Origin: Hippopus hippopus
Taxonomy: Eukaryota > Mollusca > Bivalvia > Cardiida > Cardiidae
Length of the DNA stretch: 64,000 nt
Direction of reading: 5' to 3'
Assembly: GCA_946811185.2 (NCBI GenBank)
Contig: OX328109.1
Span: 34,518,129 to 34,582,128, forward strand
The notes beneath the pieces are model-generated. The model did no database searches. It had not been told where the DNA came from and worked only from the letters and a program-made list of their open reading frames with translations. The position numbers and the translations under genes are program-made. Positions 1 to 7,973 of the stretch are shown in pieces. The stretch's first letter is position 1. The number at the start of each line of letters is the position of its first letter.

Positions 1-1010
1 TAAAATTCATTTCGATATTCAAATCGACATTCGACTTTATACACCATCCTTATGTCCATACATGAAAAAACGCGAATCTGCTGCTGGCATGATTATCATT
101 TCCATATTCAAATCGACATTCGTCTTCATACACCATCCTTATGCCTATACATAAAAACACGAATCTGTTGCTAGCATGAAATTCATTTCGATATTCAAAT
201 CGACATTCGATTTCATAGACCATCCTTATGCCCATACAGGAAAAATTGCGAATCTGCTGCTGGCATGATATTCATTTCGATACTCAAATCGACATTCAAC
301 TTCATACACCATCCTTATGCCCATACATGAAAAAATGCGAATTTGCTGCTGGCATGATATTCATTTCGATATTCAAATCGACATTCGATTTCATACACCA
401 TACTTATGCCCATAGATGAAAAAACGCGAATCTGCTGCTGGCATGAAATTCATTTCGATATTCAAATTGACATTCAACTTCATACACCATCCTTATGCCC
501 ATACAGGAAAAAATGTGAATTTGCTGCTAGCATGAAATTCATTTCGATATTCAGATCTACATTCGATTTCATAGACCATCCATATGCCTATACAGGAAAA
601 AACGGGAATCTGCTGCTGGCATGATATTCATTTCGATATTCAAATCGACATTCGATTTCATACACCATCCTTATGCCCATACATGAAAAAATGCGAATTT
701 GCTGCTGGCATGATATTCATTTCGATATTCAAATCGACATTCGATTTCATACACCATCCTTATGCCCATACATGAAAAAATGCGAATTTGCTGCTGGCAT
801 GATGTTTATTTCGATATTCAAATCGACATTCGATTTCATACACCATCCATATGCCTATACATAAAATCAGACGAATCTGCTGCTGGCATGAAATTCATTT
901 CGATATTCAAATCGACATTCGATTTCATACACCATCGATATGCCCCTACATAAAAAAAAAAACCGCGAATCTGCTACTAGCATGAAATTTATTTCGATAT
1001 TCAAATCAGG
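1..1010. repeat. 89-bp tandem array at left end of Polinton-like element
   Basis: About eleven head-to-tail copies of an 89-bp unit fill this stretch. Each unit contains ATTTCGATATTCAAATCGAC, then a CACCATCC block and a run of A. The copies differ by scattered substitutions. The short open frames that cross it repeat with the same 89-base step, so they follow from the repeat and are not genes. The array is cut by the window edge. Subterminal tandem repeats are common near Polinton ends, but no terminal inverted repeat is visible here, so the true left border lies outside the window. Confidence 0.9.
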
Positions 1011-1096
1011 ATTCATTAATTTTTGTAACTTTCCCTTGAGTTTGAAAAAAAAGCGAATTTACTGTGGCATGAAATTCAACTCATCCGCATATTCAT

Positions 1097-1115
1097 TTCG
1101 ATATTGAATATCGAA
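1097..1115. other. Short perfect palindrome next to the 89-bp array
   Basis: TTCGATATTGAATATCGAA reads as nine paired bases around one central base. It is a cleaned-up version of the imperfect palindrome inside each 89-bp unit. It lies in the 1011-1174 spacer before the first gene, where nothing else is recognisable. A role in replication or promoter control is only a guess. Confidence 0.5.
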
Positions 1116-1174
1116 CTCCAATTATCGAACTTACTGCCAACTTCACACACCCCATAAATTCTTCTCTCATCCAT

Positions 1175-1843
1175 ATGCTATATAAAGAGAGAGAAAAAGG
1201 TTTTAAAAAAAGGAAAAAGACTAAAGCAACCACGAAACATTTTTTAAACTGTATTTCGTTTACTTTTTCCAAAGATGATAAAAGAGTAAACCTTAAACTT
1301 TTTAGAAACGGAGTAATTCAACTTACGGGTTGTAAAAACTTCAATGATTGTAAAACGGGTTTACTTTTATTTTGGGAATGTTGTTCTAAGGTCGATCATT
1401 TAGAAGCTCATATAGTTTCGGTAATGAGAAACGTTAATTTTAATTTAGGATTCCAAGTAGATAGAGAAAAGTTAGGCCAATACATAATTGAAAATTCGGA
1501 TGGTCGCGAAATATCTCCCGTTATAGAAGGATTTATAGGAAAGCAGTATCTCGTAACTATAGACTCGATAGATGATATGCCAGTTTATAAAATTAGAATA
1601 GAAGACAAAAGATTAATAGAAGAACCTAATATAACTTATAGCGAGTTTAGAACTCATAAAGCTTTAAAGAAATATATTAGTATATCTATATTTCCAACAG
1701 GAAGAGTATTATTTTCCGGTGTTCACGAGAAATATCAAACTCCGCTTATAGAATGGTTCCTAGATTTAGTAAAACGCTTTAAAGACGATATAAAAGCGAT
1801 AGAAGCTAGTAATTTTTCGATAAAAAATTATTTAAAAATATAA
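1175..1843 (+). CDS. Viral TBP-like protein
   Basis: This is a 222-residue protein with two related halves. The first half (about 21-70) has KLFRNGVIQLTGCKNF followed by a helix. The second (about 166-205) has SISIFPTGRVLFSGVHEKY followed by a helix. Between them lies the segment NVNFNLGFQVDREKL (about 86-100). This arrangement, including 'frNG.iq.TGCK' and 'NFNlgF.v.r.kL', matches the divergent TATA-binding-protein-like proteins of large nucleocytoplasmic DNA viruses. The likely role is transcription initiation on element promoters; that role is inference. The frame is intact. The ATG at 1175 is the only usable in-frame start before the first half, and it overlaps CTATATAAAG, so the start is uncertain. 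It converges on the fibre gene, with 24 bases between the stops. Confidence 0.7.
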   Translation: MLYKEREKGFKKRKKTKATTKHFLNCISFTFSKDDKRVNLKLFRNGVIQLTGCKNFNDCKTGLLLFWECCSKVDHLEAHIVSVMRNVNFNLGFQVDREKLGQYIIENSDGREISPVIEGFIGKQYLVTIDSIDDMPVYKIRIEDKRLIEEPNITYSEFRTHKALKKYISISIFPTGRVLFSGVHEKYQTPLIEWFLDLVKRFKDDIKAIEASNFSIKNYLKI

Positions 1844-1868
1844 CTTTTATAAACCGAGTTATATTTTT
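1834..1868. terminator. Hairpin between convergent genes
   Basis: AAAAATATAAC (1834-1844) pairs perfectly with GTTATATTTTT (1858-1868) across a 13-base loop. The hairpin spans the stop of the TBP-like gene and reaches the stop of the fibre gene, so it could end transcription in both directions. It resembles the palindromes that mark 3' ends in mimivirus-type viruses; the function here is inferred. Confidence 0.5.
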
Positions 1869-3040
1869 TACAAGTCTAATTCTATCAAAATAGATATGTA
1901 AGCGTGTGTTATATTACAACTGTCTGTTCTCGAGATAAAGTTTATGATGTCGCATTGTTTTACCTCCAACGCCTTCGGAAAAACTGTACAGCTACAAATT
2001 TCGTCCGCTTTTTTAATAATAGAGTAATTAACCTGCTCTGTTCCGTTTACCGCTATATTAACTTTTACCTCTTCTCCCCGTGTATTAGGATCATCTTTAA
2101 CGATTGTTAAACTTCCTCTTATGATTCTACCCGTAGCATTCATACAATAGCCACCCAAACCATGCTTTCTACCCGAATTACCATTACCGAATGAAAATTC
2201 GAAATTACCGTTTCCAATTGGTCCATTTTCTTCAGCCCACACGGATATAATAGGTTTAGGACCTATGAGAGAAGGAAGGGATACTTTTCTATCCACGTAG
2301 GATTTTGTTGCTAAATCTCTCTCTTCTACCGGGGTTGCCGCGTTTTTTATAGAAAAACCCTGAAGATCTATGTCAGTAACCGCCGTGAAACTTCCATCTG
2401 GATTTTTTATAATAGCTCCACCATTATCGACATAATTTTTATTGGCTGCGGCATCGCGGGATGAGGGGTTAGGTAACCCAGTAATCAGGTTATTATTCAT
2501 ATCTATTTCACCATCCATTGAATAGAATCCGTCTTGTATTTTTGTTAAAGCTTTTCCACCCACAGTAGCCACCTCAATGGTGGTATCTACGTAAAACTTA
2601 TTTGCAGCTTGATCATTTCTTAAAGGGCTTCCAACATTGTTAATTCTTCGTCCTCCCATAGAGACTTCATCAACTGCCACATACCACCTACCAGCTTCAT
2701 AAACGAAGGCTCGATCGACATTATCCACATAATATTTAGTAGCGGCTTCGTTCGGTTCTGTTGGTTCCTTAACATTTCTTATTTTATTGAAACCCATATT
2801 TAAAAATCCGAGGGCTTGGTATCCACCGTTTTCTTTTAATAACCCCCCGCCAGAATTTCCATCAACGTAATGTTTTGTAGCAACGTCATGAGGATTTACC
2901 GGATTACTAACCCTCGTCAATGTATTACCATTCATGTCTATAGAACCAGTAACAACGGTTGTTCCATCTATACGTAAAAAATTATTATTCACGTAAGCGA
3001 GTGACACACCGTCACTGTCGCCCGGTTCATCACCTTTCAT
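1868..3040 (-). CDS. Fibre-like protein with five tail-fibre-type repeats
   Basis: The 390-residue protein contains five copies of a module of the type 'DMNGN.I..V.NP...DAATK.YVD', at about 34-60, 78-106, 125-152, 178-205 and 223-250. This repeat is typical of phage tail-fibre shafts and of fibre-like proteins in Polinton/adintovirus genomes. Residues 251-390 form a separate, non-repetitive C-terminal domain that could be a receptor-binding head. A promoter-like box (3062-3077) sits directly before an ATG at 3062-3064, 24 bases upstream in the same frame, but a TGA at 3041-3043 separates the two. The original start was probably at 3064 and has been cut off by that stop. The rest of the frame is intact. 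Confidence 0.75.
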   Translation of the reverse strand: MKGDEPGDSDGVSLAYVNNNFLRIDGTTVVTGSIDMNGNTLTRVSNPVNPHDVATKHYVDGNSGGGLLKENGGYQALGFLNMGFNKIRNVKEPTEPNEAATKYYVDNVDRAFVYEAGRWYVAVDEVSMGGRRINNVGSPLRNDQAANKFYVDTTIEVATVGGKALTKIQDGFYSMDGEIDMNNNLITGLPNPSSRDAAANKNYVDNGGAIIKNPDGSFTAVTDIDLQGFSIKNAATPVEERDLATKSYVDRKVSLPSLIGPKPIISVWAEENGPIGNGNFEFSFGNGNSGRKHGLGGYCMNATGRIIRGSLTIVKDDPNTRGEEVKVNIAVNGTEQVNYSIIKKADEICSCTVFPKALEVKQCDIINFISRTDSCNITHAYISILIELDL

Positions 3041-3061
3041 TCATCCGAATTTATCGACAGG

Positions 3062-3077
3062 CATATTTTATATACTA
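3062..3077 (-). promoter_or_regulatory. TATA-type start-proximal box of the fibre gene
   Basis: On the minus strand the sequence reads TAGTATATAAAATATG, ending in an ATG. It is the same box found before most genes of the element. Its TAG is also the stop codon of the upstream protease, so the two genes abut without a spacer. Confidence 0.55.
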
Positions 3078-3495
3078 AAAAAAAATATTTAAAACGTTTC
3101 GAAACTTTTTTTCCGAGCCTAACTCTTTTAGAACGTATAAACATAAATGGCCGCAAAATACTTGCCCCGCTCGTTGTATTTGATCGGTATTATAGTATAT
3201 CGGGCTTTTTAGATACTCTCGAATTTCGTTAGGCGGTTGTATTCCGTAACTATCGAAATAAATTTTAGTTTCACCGTTTTTATACCAAGCGACCCAATGT
3301 GTAGCGGGTCCACCACTTTTATCGAAGTTTACTATACCGCATTCTTTTTTAGTCAGTTTTTTCGGTAATGTATCTAGTAAAAAAAACTCCTCTAAAAGAA
3401 GGAATCTTTAATCTTTTCGCGGCATCTTCTAACTCGAAACTATTCAACGGTTTATTCGGTAAAATTACGTTTCTCGTAATCTCGATATCTGTCAT
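3075..3495 (-). pseudogene. Adenain-like cysteine protease (frameshifted)
   Basis: Read on the minus strand, this segment encodes the signature of the adenovirus-type maturation protease (peptidase C5): the catalytic His block GGPATHWVAWY, the acidic block YFDSYG, a conserved Gln (Q in YNTDQIQRAGQ) and the nucleophile block FCGHLCLYVL. About 139 residues would be made, short for an adenain but normal for Polintons. The N-terminal part (from the ATG at 3495) and the catalytic part are in different frames. The shift falls at a run of eight T (3379-3386 on the complement), and seven would restore the frame. There is no stop between this gene and the integrase upstream. It would process capsid precursors in the particle. 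Confidence 0.8.
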
Positions 3496-4887
3496 TTTAA
3501 TAATAATCTTGTTATCGATCCACGAATTAAATTCCTCGGAATAGCCTAGCCACTTTACTAGAGATTTCTTTTTTCCTTTTTTAATAACCTTTTCTATCCT
3601 ATACGTCTCTTGACTAGTTTTTTGAAGTTCGGGTTCGTAAAATGTACCTTCTATTTCTTCTCCATTAAGATCCTTAATTTTATACGTGATAGACTATGTA
3701 TGTTTTACTTCGGAAATCGTAAAAACCTCTTCAGTCCATCACTTCGTATAACCTTTCTCGAAAGTCTTTTTCTTTTTAGCTAACCTTACTCTATCTCCGA
3801 CGGAAAACTTAGGAATTTCTTTTATTTCGGAATGATGGGGGTAAAGATTTCTCCAAACTCTCGTTTCGTTTTCTTTTTTACTCGCATTTACCGGCGTCAT
3901 TTTAATGGATGAATGCTTCGTATTATTATATTCTTTTACGAGATCTTGTAAGACATCGATGTAAACGTATGTGTTGTTAGCGGAAAAATACTTCCACATT
4001 TTTTCTTTCATCGTTCTAATCCATCTCTCAACAACACTAGATTTTTCCTCGTTTCCGGTAGAATACAATTTAACCAGCGCTTTTACGTTTTTGTTATAAA
4101 ACTCTCTACCTTCATCCACCCACATTTTTTCGGGTTTCCTCTCCTTAAAAATACTTTTTAACGCTATAGCGGTAGATTCCCCCGTTTTGTTTTTTAATGG
4201 CACTAACCATCCGTATTTAGAAAAGATGTCGATGACTGCGAGAAGGTATTTTACACCGTCATTATATTTAGAAAAAGCTCGCATGTCTACTAAATCCGCG
4301 GCCCATATCTTATCTATACCGTTTACTATAACTCTCCTTTTCCTAAATTTTCTTCTTACGGGTTTATGTAATTCTTGCGCTAATCTCATCATTTCGGGAT
4401 TTTTTTTTTTAATTCCCATTCCGTATTGCATCTTCGTTCCAATGAGTTTACTTACCAAACCCCTTTCCATCTTTTCTCTAATAGTAGGATTGTAAATACC
4501 TTCTAACTCCGTTAACATATTCTTATCGCATACCGCGTTTCTCGTGGCAGTGTCATTATGCTTAAGATAGCAAACATCGTGATGATAAGCGGCTTTATCG
4601 ACGCGGTTTATCGGTTTACTCCACTTTCTCGGCGTTAAATCCGGATTGAGTCTTTTCTTTAATTTAGTACCGGGTACCATAAAATTATGACCGGGGAGAT
4701 GCATTTCGAAAGGCATGTTGTTTATAACTTTATTTAGTATCGATCCACCCTTCACTGTCTTCACAAATTGGGTTTTAGTTGTTCCGCAAACCGTACATTT
4801 CCCACGTTTCATATGTCTATTATTTTTAGTAATAACATGGTTTATGTCGCTTGTATCAGTACGTTTTTTACATTTAACGAAATACAT
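3496..4887 (-). pseudogene. Polinton integrase with N-terminal PLA2-like region and detached chromodomain
   Basis: The open part (3739-4887, 382 residues) belongs to the transposon-derived F54H12.3-like family. Residues 6-34 keep three cysteines of a zinc ribbon (C6, C31, C34). Residues 62-130 resemble the parvovirus-type phospholipase A2 domain: VPGT where GPGT is usual, and AYHHDVCY with the His-Asp pair at 103-104. The retroviral-type integrase core follows, with D198 (WAADLVD), D258 (WVDEG) and E287 (SSVVERW). The D-E gap is 28 residues, not the usual 35, which suggests a small deletion. After the TGA at 3739-3741 the same frame continues with a second stop (TAG, 3694-3696) and then a chromodomain (YRIEKVIKKG to YSEEFNSWID). 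It is inactive as it stands. It diverges from the ATPase gene. Confidence 0.85.
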
Positions 4888-4920
4888 TTTATATATATAA
4901 AAAAAAAAATCTTATATAAA
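4888..4920. promoter_or_regulatory. Divergent promoter between integrase and ATPase
   Basis: The 33-base gap holds two back-to-back boxes. TTTTATATATATAAAATG reads into the integrase on the minus strand, and TCTTATATAAAATGG reads into the ATPase on the plus strand. Both boxes end at the start codon, the layout shared by most genes of the element. Confidence 0.6.
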
Positions 4921-5699
4921 ATGGATATTATAAACTTATCGTGGAATGAAGGAGCATCGAGGAGATTTAATCACTCTCTTTTACCGAAAAGTATTAGAGG
5001 TTTAATTATAGGTAAATCGGGATGCGGTAAAACTACTTTATTGTTAAACCTTTTACTTAGACCTGGTTGGCTCGACTACCACCATTTGAGTGTCTTTGAA
5101 AAAAGTCTTTTTCAACCCGAATACCGAATATTAAAAAAGGCTTTCGAAGAAAAACTACCGAAAGACTGTATCTTAACATGCGTGATGAGATACAAGAGCT
5201 AAACGTTCCACCAACGGCTTTAGTTGAAGAATGGATTAAAACGATTAAAAATAAATCGGATATAAATTGCAACTTCTTCGAAAATGCGAGTGATGTTCCC
5301 GATCCGAGAGAGTTAAACTCGGAAAATAAAAATTTAGTGATTTTTGACGATTTACTTTTAGAAAGGCAAAATAAATGCAAGTGTTATTACGTTCGAGGAA
5401 GGCATAGTAATGTTGACTGTTTTTACCTCTCACAAAATTATTTCAGACTACCGAGACAAGCTATTAGAGAAAACGCTAATTTTATTTGCCTTTTCCCGCA
5501 AGACCTAAAAAACGTTAATCATATTTATAACGATCATGTGGGTGATGATATGCCTAAGGACGAGTTTAGAAAATTTTGTCAAAAGGCTTGGGAAAGACCG
5601 CACGGTTTTGCTATCATCGATTTAACCAGTAAAAAACATGATGGGAAGTATAGAAACGGTTTTGACAATTTTTACGTGCCAAAGTCGGTATTAAGTTAA
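4921..5699 (+). pseudogene. A32/FtsK-HerA type genome-packaging ATPase (frameshifted)
   Basis: The first frame (from the ATG at 4921) has the Walker A loop GKSGCGKTT at residues 31-39. The second frame (ending at 5699) has the Walker B segment LVIFDDLL, then RGRHSNVDCFYLSQNYFRLPR, which matches the sensor region of Polinton and adenovirus-like packaging ATPases. The total of 779 bases would give about 260 residues, the normal size. The frames part near 5165-5185, where one base appears lost. The role would be to pump element DNA into capsids. The start at 4921 is chosen because the TATATAAA box ends there; a longer upstream frame crosses the divergent promoter. Confidence 0.85.
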
Positions 5700-5701
5700 G
5701 C

Positions 5702-5721
5702 AAATTATATTTATTATAAAA
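5702..5721 (+). promoter_or_regulatory. TATA-type box before the 142-residue gene
   Basis: AATTATATTTATTATAAAA runs directly into the ATG at 5722, two bases after the ATPase stop. It is the same start-proximal box as elsewhere in the element. Confidence 0.5.
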
Positions 5722-6150
5722 ATGGATTTAATAAAATATGCGCGTGAATGCGAATTAATTATTGAAAAATTAGAAAAAGAAATAAATAATCGTTTAGAAC
5801 ATTTTACGATACAAGATTTAAAAATGATATTAGAACAAATAGGCGTGCAAAATCACGATTTTGATGGAAAATACTTTTTAGTACATATATTAATAGAATA
5901 CTTAAAAAAACAATCGGAGCTCATACAAGCAATGGTAACGAGAGATGAGTATAGAGGCGTGAAATTGTTGTATGATTTTTATTTTAATATAAATTTTATT
6001 ATTTATATGACATCCGCGTGTTATACTTATGGAGACCTTGATGAAGAAGAGTTTAATGATTTTTTTCTCGATATTTATAATTCTAGCTGTACCCTGCAAG
6101 AAGCGTTAGAAGAATTCTTTAATATCGCTTGTGATTATTTTAAAATATAA
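5722..6150 (+). CDS. Unknown acidic helical Polinton protein
   Basis: I do not recognise this 142-residue protein. It is intact and predicted to be mostly helical. The N-terminal third has LIIEKLEKEINNRLEH. The middle (about 34-62) reads DLKMILEQIGVQNHDFDGKY and continues into a hydrophobic helix, which is loosely SAP-like. The C-terminal third is strongly acidic (GDLDEEEFNDFFLDIY). It lies between the ATPase and penton genes with its own promoter-like box, so it is probably an element gene and not chance. No catalytic motif is visible. Confidence 0.6.
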   Translation: MDLIKYARECELIIEKLEKEINNRLEHFTIQDLKMILEQIGVQNHDFDGKYFLVHILIEYLKKQSELIQAMVTRDEYRGVKLLYDFYFNINFIIYMTSACYTYGDLDEEEFNDFFLDIYNSSCTLQEALEEFFNIACDYFKI

Positions 6151-6165
6151 AAAATATATTATAAA
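6150..6165 (+). promoter_or_regulatory. TATA-type box of the penton gene
   Basis: AAATATATTATAAAATGG places the box against the ATG at 6166. This supports that ATG, and not the later GTG at 6296, as the true start. Confidence 0.5.
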
Positions 6166-6940
6166 ATGGAAGAACTTTTAGAACAAATCGTAAAAAATAC
6201 GGAACACAAAACATCGTTTCAAATTATAGTAAGCGACAACAAAACGCGCTTTTGAACGAGGTTTAATCCTCCCATTCAGCTGGAAAAGGATAAAAGTGTA
6301 TGAAATAGCTTTAGTAAACCTCGAAACTTACTACTCTTTTCCGAATATCGATGAAACGAACAACGTATTCGTTTATTCTCCGGACAACGGTAATTCATGG
6401 ATTAAAATAAAAATACCCAAGGGAAGTTACGATCTCGTTGACATTAATGATACCATTCACCAGGAAATGAGAAAAAAGGGACATTATGACGAAGTTAATG
6501 AAGGGTATTATATTAACATTTCCGCGAACACCAATACCCTAAAGTCCGTTCTTACTCTGGAAAATGGTTATCAAGTAGATTTTAATCAACCGGGCTCCAT
6601 CGCTAAAGTATTAGGATTTACTAACGCTATATATATACGAGGATTTCACGAGTCGGAGAATGTAGTGAACATTCTTAGTATAAACAGTTTGCTCGTTAGC
6701 ATAGATATTATTTCGGGAAGTTACCTTAATGGTACAACGAAAAACGTTATTTATTCTTTTTTCCCGGATGTTGCGCCTGGATATAAGATAATCGAGTCGC
6801 CAGTTAATTTAGTATACTTACCGATAACGTTAGACGAAATACATAACCTAGAGGTAAGTATTACGGATCAAGACGGTAATTTACTAAATCTTAGAGGCGA
6901 AAATTTAACGATTAGGTTTCATATTAGAGAAACGAGATAA
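6166..6940 (+). pseudogene. Penton-like minor capsid protein (stop plus frameshift)
   Basis: The product is the Polinton minor capsid (penton base) protein, a single jelly roll that fills the fivefold vertices. Family marks include IALVNLETYYSFPNI, FVYSPDNG and KIPKGSYDL near the N-terminus and LVYLPITL near the C-terminus. Translation from the ATG at 6166 runs 29 residues to a TGA at 6253-6255. The frame then continues to an A-rich spot near 6292-6295, where one extra base shifts it into the long open part (6296-6940). About 257 residues would be made without the damage. The two lesions close together mark it as dead. Confidence 0.85.
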
Positions 6941-6945
6941 ATAAA

Positions 6946-6962
6946 AAAAATAATTATATAAA
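6946..6962 (+). promoter_or_regulatory. TATA-type box
   Basis: ATAATTATATAAAATGG abuts the ATG at 6963 of the virion protein gene, only a few bases after the penton stop. Confidence 0.55.
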
Positions 6963-7550
6963 ATGGCGAGTTATAATACTAATGTTAAAGTAAATATATC
7001 AGAAGGACAAAAGCAAAAGCTTCAACACGCCGTTAAAGCCGGTTGTCTGGTAAGTATACGTTTAGGTCACGAAGATTTACGAGGTAATGATGTTTTAGCA
7101 TTAACCGATTCGCAAGCGAGAAAAATAGCTAAAGCCTATGAGGATGGTAAGGGTATCACGATTAAAATGTCCGCGAAACAACTTAAATATAACACGAAAA
7201 TAGAGGGAGGTTTTCTCGGAATGTTAGCCGGGTTGGCCGCTAGAGTTTTACCGATGATCGCAAAAACCGTTTTACCAGCTTTAGGCGTCGGTGCTCTTTC
7301 CGGATTAGCTCAATCGGGAGTACAAAAAGCGATGGGGTCGGGTCTTTTTCTTAAAAAAGGAGGAAGCGTTTGTCAAGTTGAAACCGATGGATCTGGATTA
7401 TACTTAAAGCCATACAAAGGTAAAGGATTAAACTCTTTCGGTGATGGTTTGTATTTAAAGCAAGGAGGGAAGATTTATGACGGAAGAGGACTTTTACTCG
7501 GACCTAATAATCCATTCGCAAATATCCCTATCTTAGGAGCTATATTATAA
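6963..7550 (+). CDS. Small virion protein with adenain cleavage site
   Basis: This intact 195-residue protein belongs to a conserved Polinton family placed beside the penton. Residues 1-80 form a compact domain (NTNVKVNISEGQKQKL, SIRLGHEDL, LALTDSQARKI). IEGG|F at 80-84 matches the adenain consensus (M/I/L)XGG|X. After it comes a hydrophobic, glycine-rich stretch (about 84-125: FLGMLAGLAARVLPMIAKTV and on), as in membrane-active minor capsid proteins. The tail is glycine- and lysine-rich with repeated GLYLK. Cleavage would release the hydrophobic part in the particle. Its role as a pVI/pX-like protein is inferred from context and composition. Confidence 0.65.
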   Translation: MASYNTNVKVNISEGQKQKLQHAVKAGCLVSIRLGHEDLRGNDVLALTDSQARKIAKAYEDGKGITIKMSAKQLKYNTKIEGGFLGMLAGLAARVLPMIAKTVLPALGVGALSGLAQSGVQKAMGSGLFLKKGGSVCQVETDGSGLYLKPYKGKGLNSFGDGLYLKQGGKIYDGRGLLLGPNNPFANIPILGAIL

Positions 7551-7572
7551 ATATTATTTACAACAAAATAAA

Positions 7573-7950
7573 ATGGATATACACAAATTCGGTATAAAAC
7601 CTAATATTACTACTCAACATAAAACTATATTTTGGAAACCTCATTTACACGGACTAAGATATCCTCCCTTAAAGCAAAATCCTGTAAAATGGAAAATATA
7701 CTCGCAAGTAAATATCAAGATTCCTCCTCGTGATGGGATGAGACTTTCGCTAGGATTTGGTTATATAACTACACGAGGAGTTGTAATGATATCCGTTAGT
7801 AATAAATGGAAAGATAGTTTAACCATTCTTAATGGAACGCATCTCGATAATGGGGCTGATGATATCTTAGTCTATATTTATAATTTCTCGCAACAAGCGA
7901 TCGAAATACCCGAGGGCGAGTTATTTTGCTTTCTAAAATATTTGGCATAA
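7573..7950 (+). CDS. Polinton protein, possible dUTPase-like fold
   Basis: An intact 125-residue protein. The pattern VNIKIPPRDGMRLSLGFG, then GTHLDNGADDILVYIYNFS, then IEIPEGELFCFLKY resembles the beta-strand order of trimeric dUTPases (IPPG..grI, GVID..YrG, lfN, v..Gd.iaQl). The catalytic residues of a true dUTPase are not evident, so a structural use of the fold is as likely as an enzyme. It sits between two virion-protein genes, with AACAAAATAAAATGG at its start. The fold call is tentative; a generic virion protein is the alternative. Confidence 0.5.
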   Translation: MDIHKFGIKPNITTQHKTIFWKPHLHGLRYPPLKQNPVKWKIYSQVNIKIPPRDGMRLSLGFGYITTRGVVMISVSNKWKDSLTILNGTHLDNGADDILVYIYNFSQQAIEIPEGELFCFLKYLA

Positions 7951-7973
7951 AAAATTATCATTTTAATAAAAAA

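Noticed and set aside
228..953. Series of 63-residue open frames in the first kilobase
   Set aside because: They recur with the 89-bp step of the tandem array and overlap each other, so they reflect repeat periodicity and not genes.
1..1010. CRISPR array
   Set aside because: The 89-bp units are contiguous diverged repeats without unique spacers, and the genome is eukaryotic.
4187..4495. Plus-strand 102-residue hydrophobic open frame
   Set aside because: It is the antisense shadow of the integrase gene.
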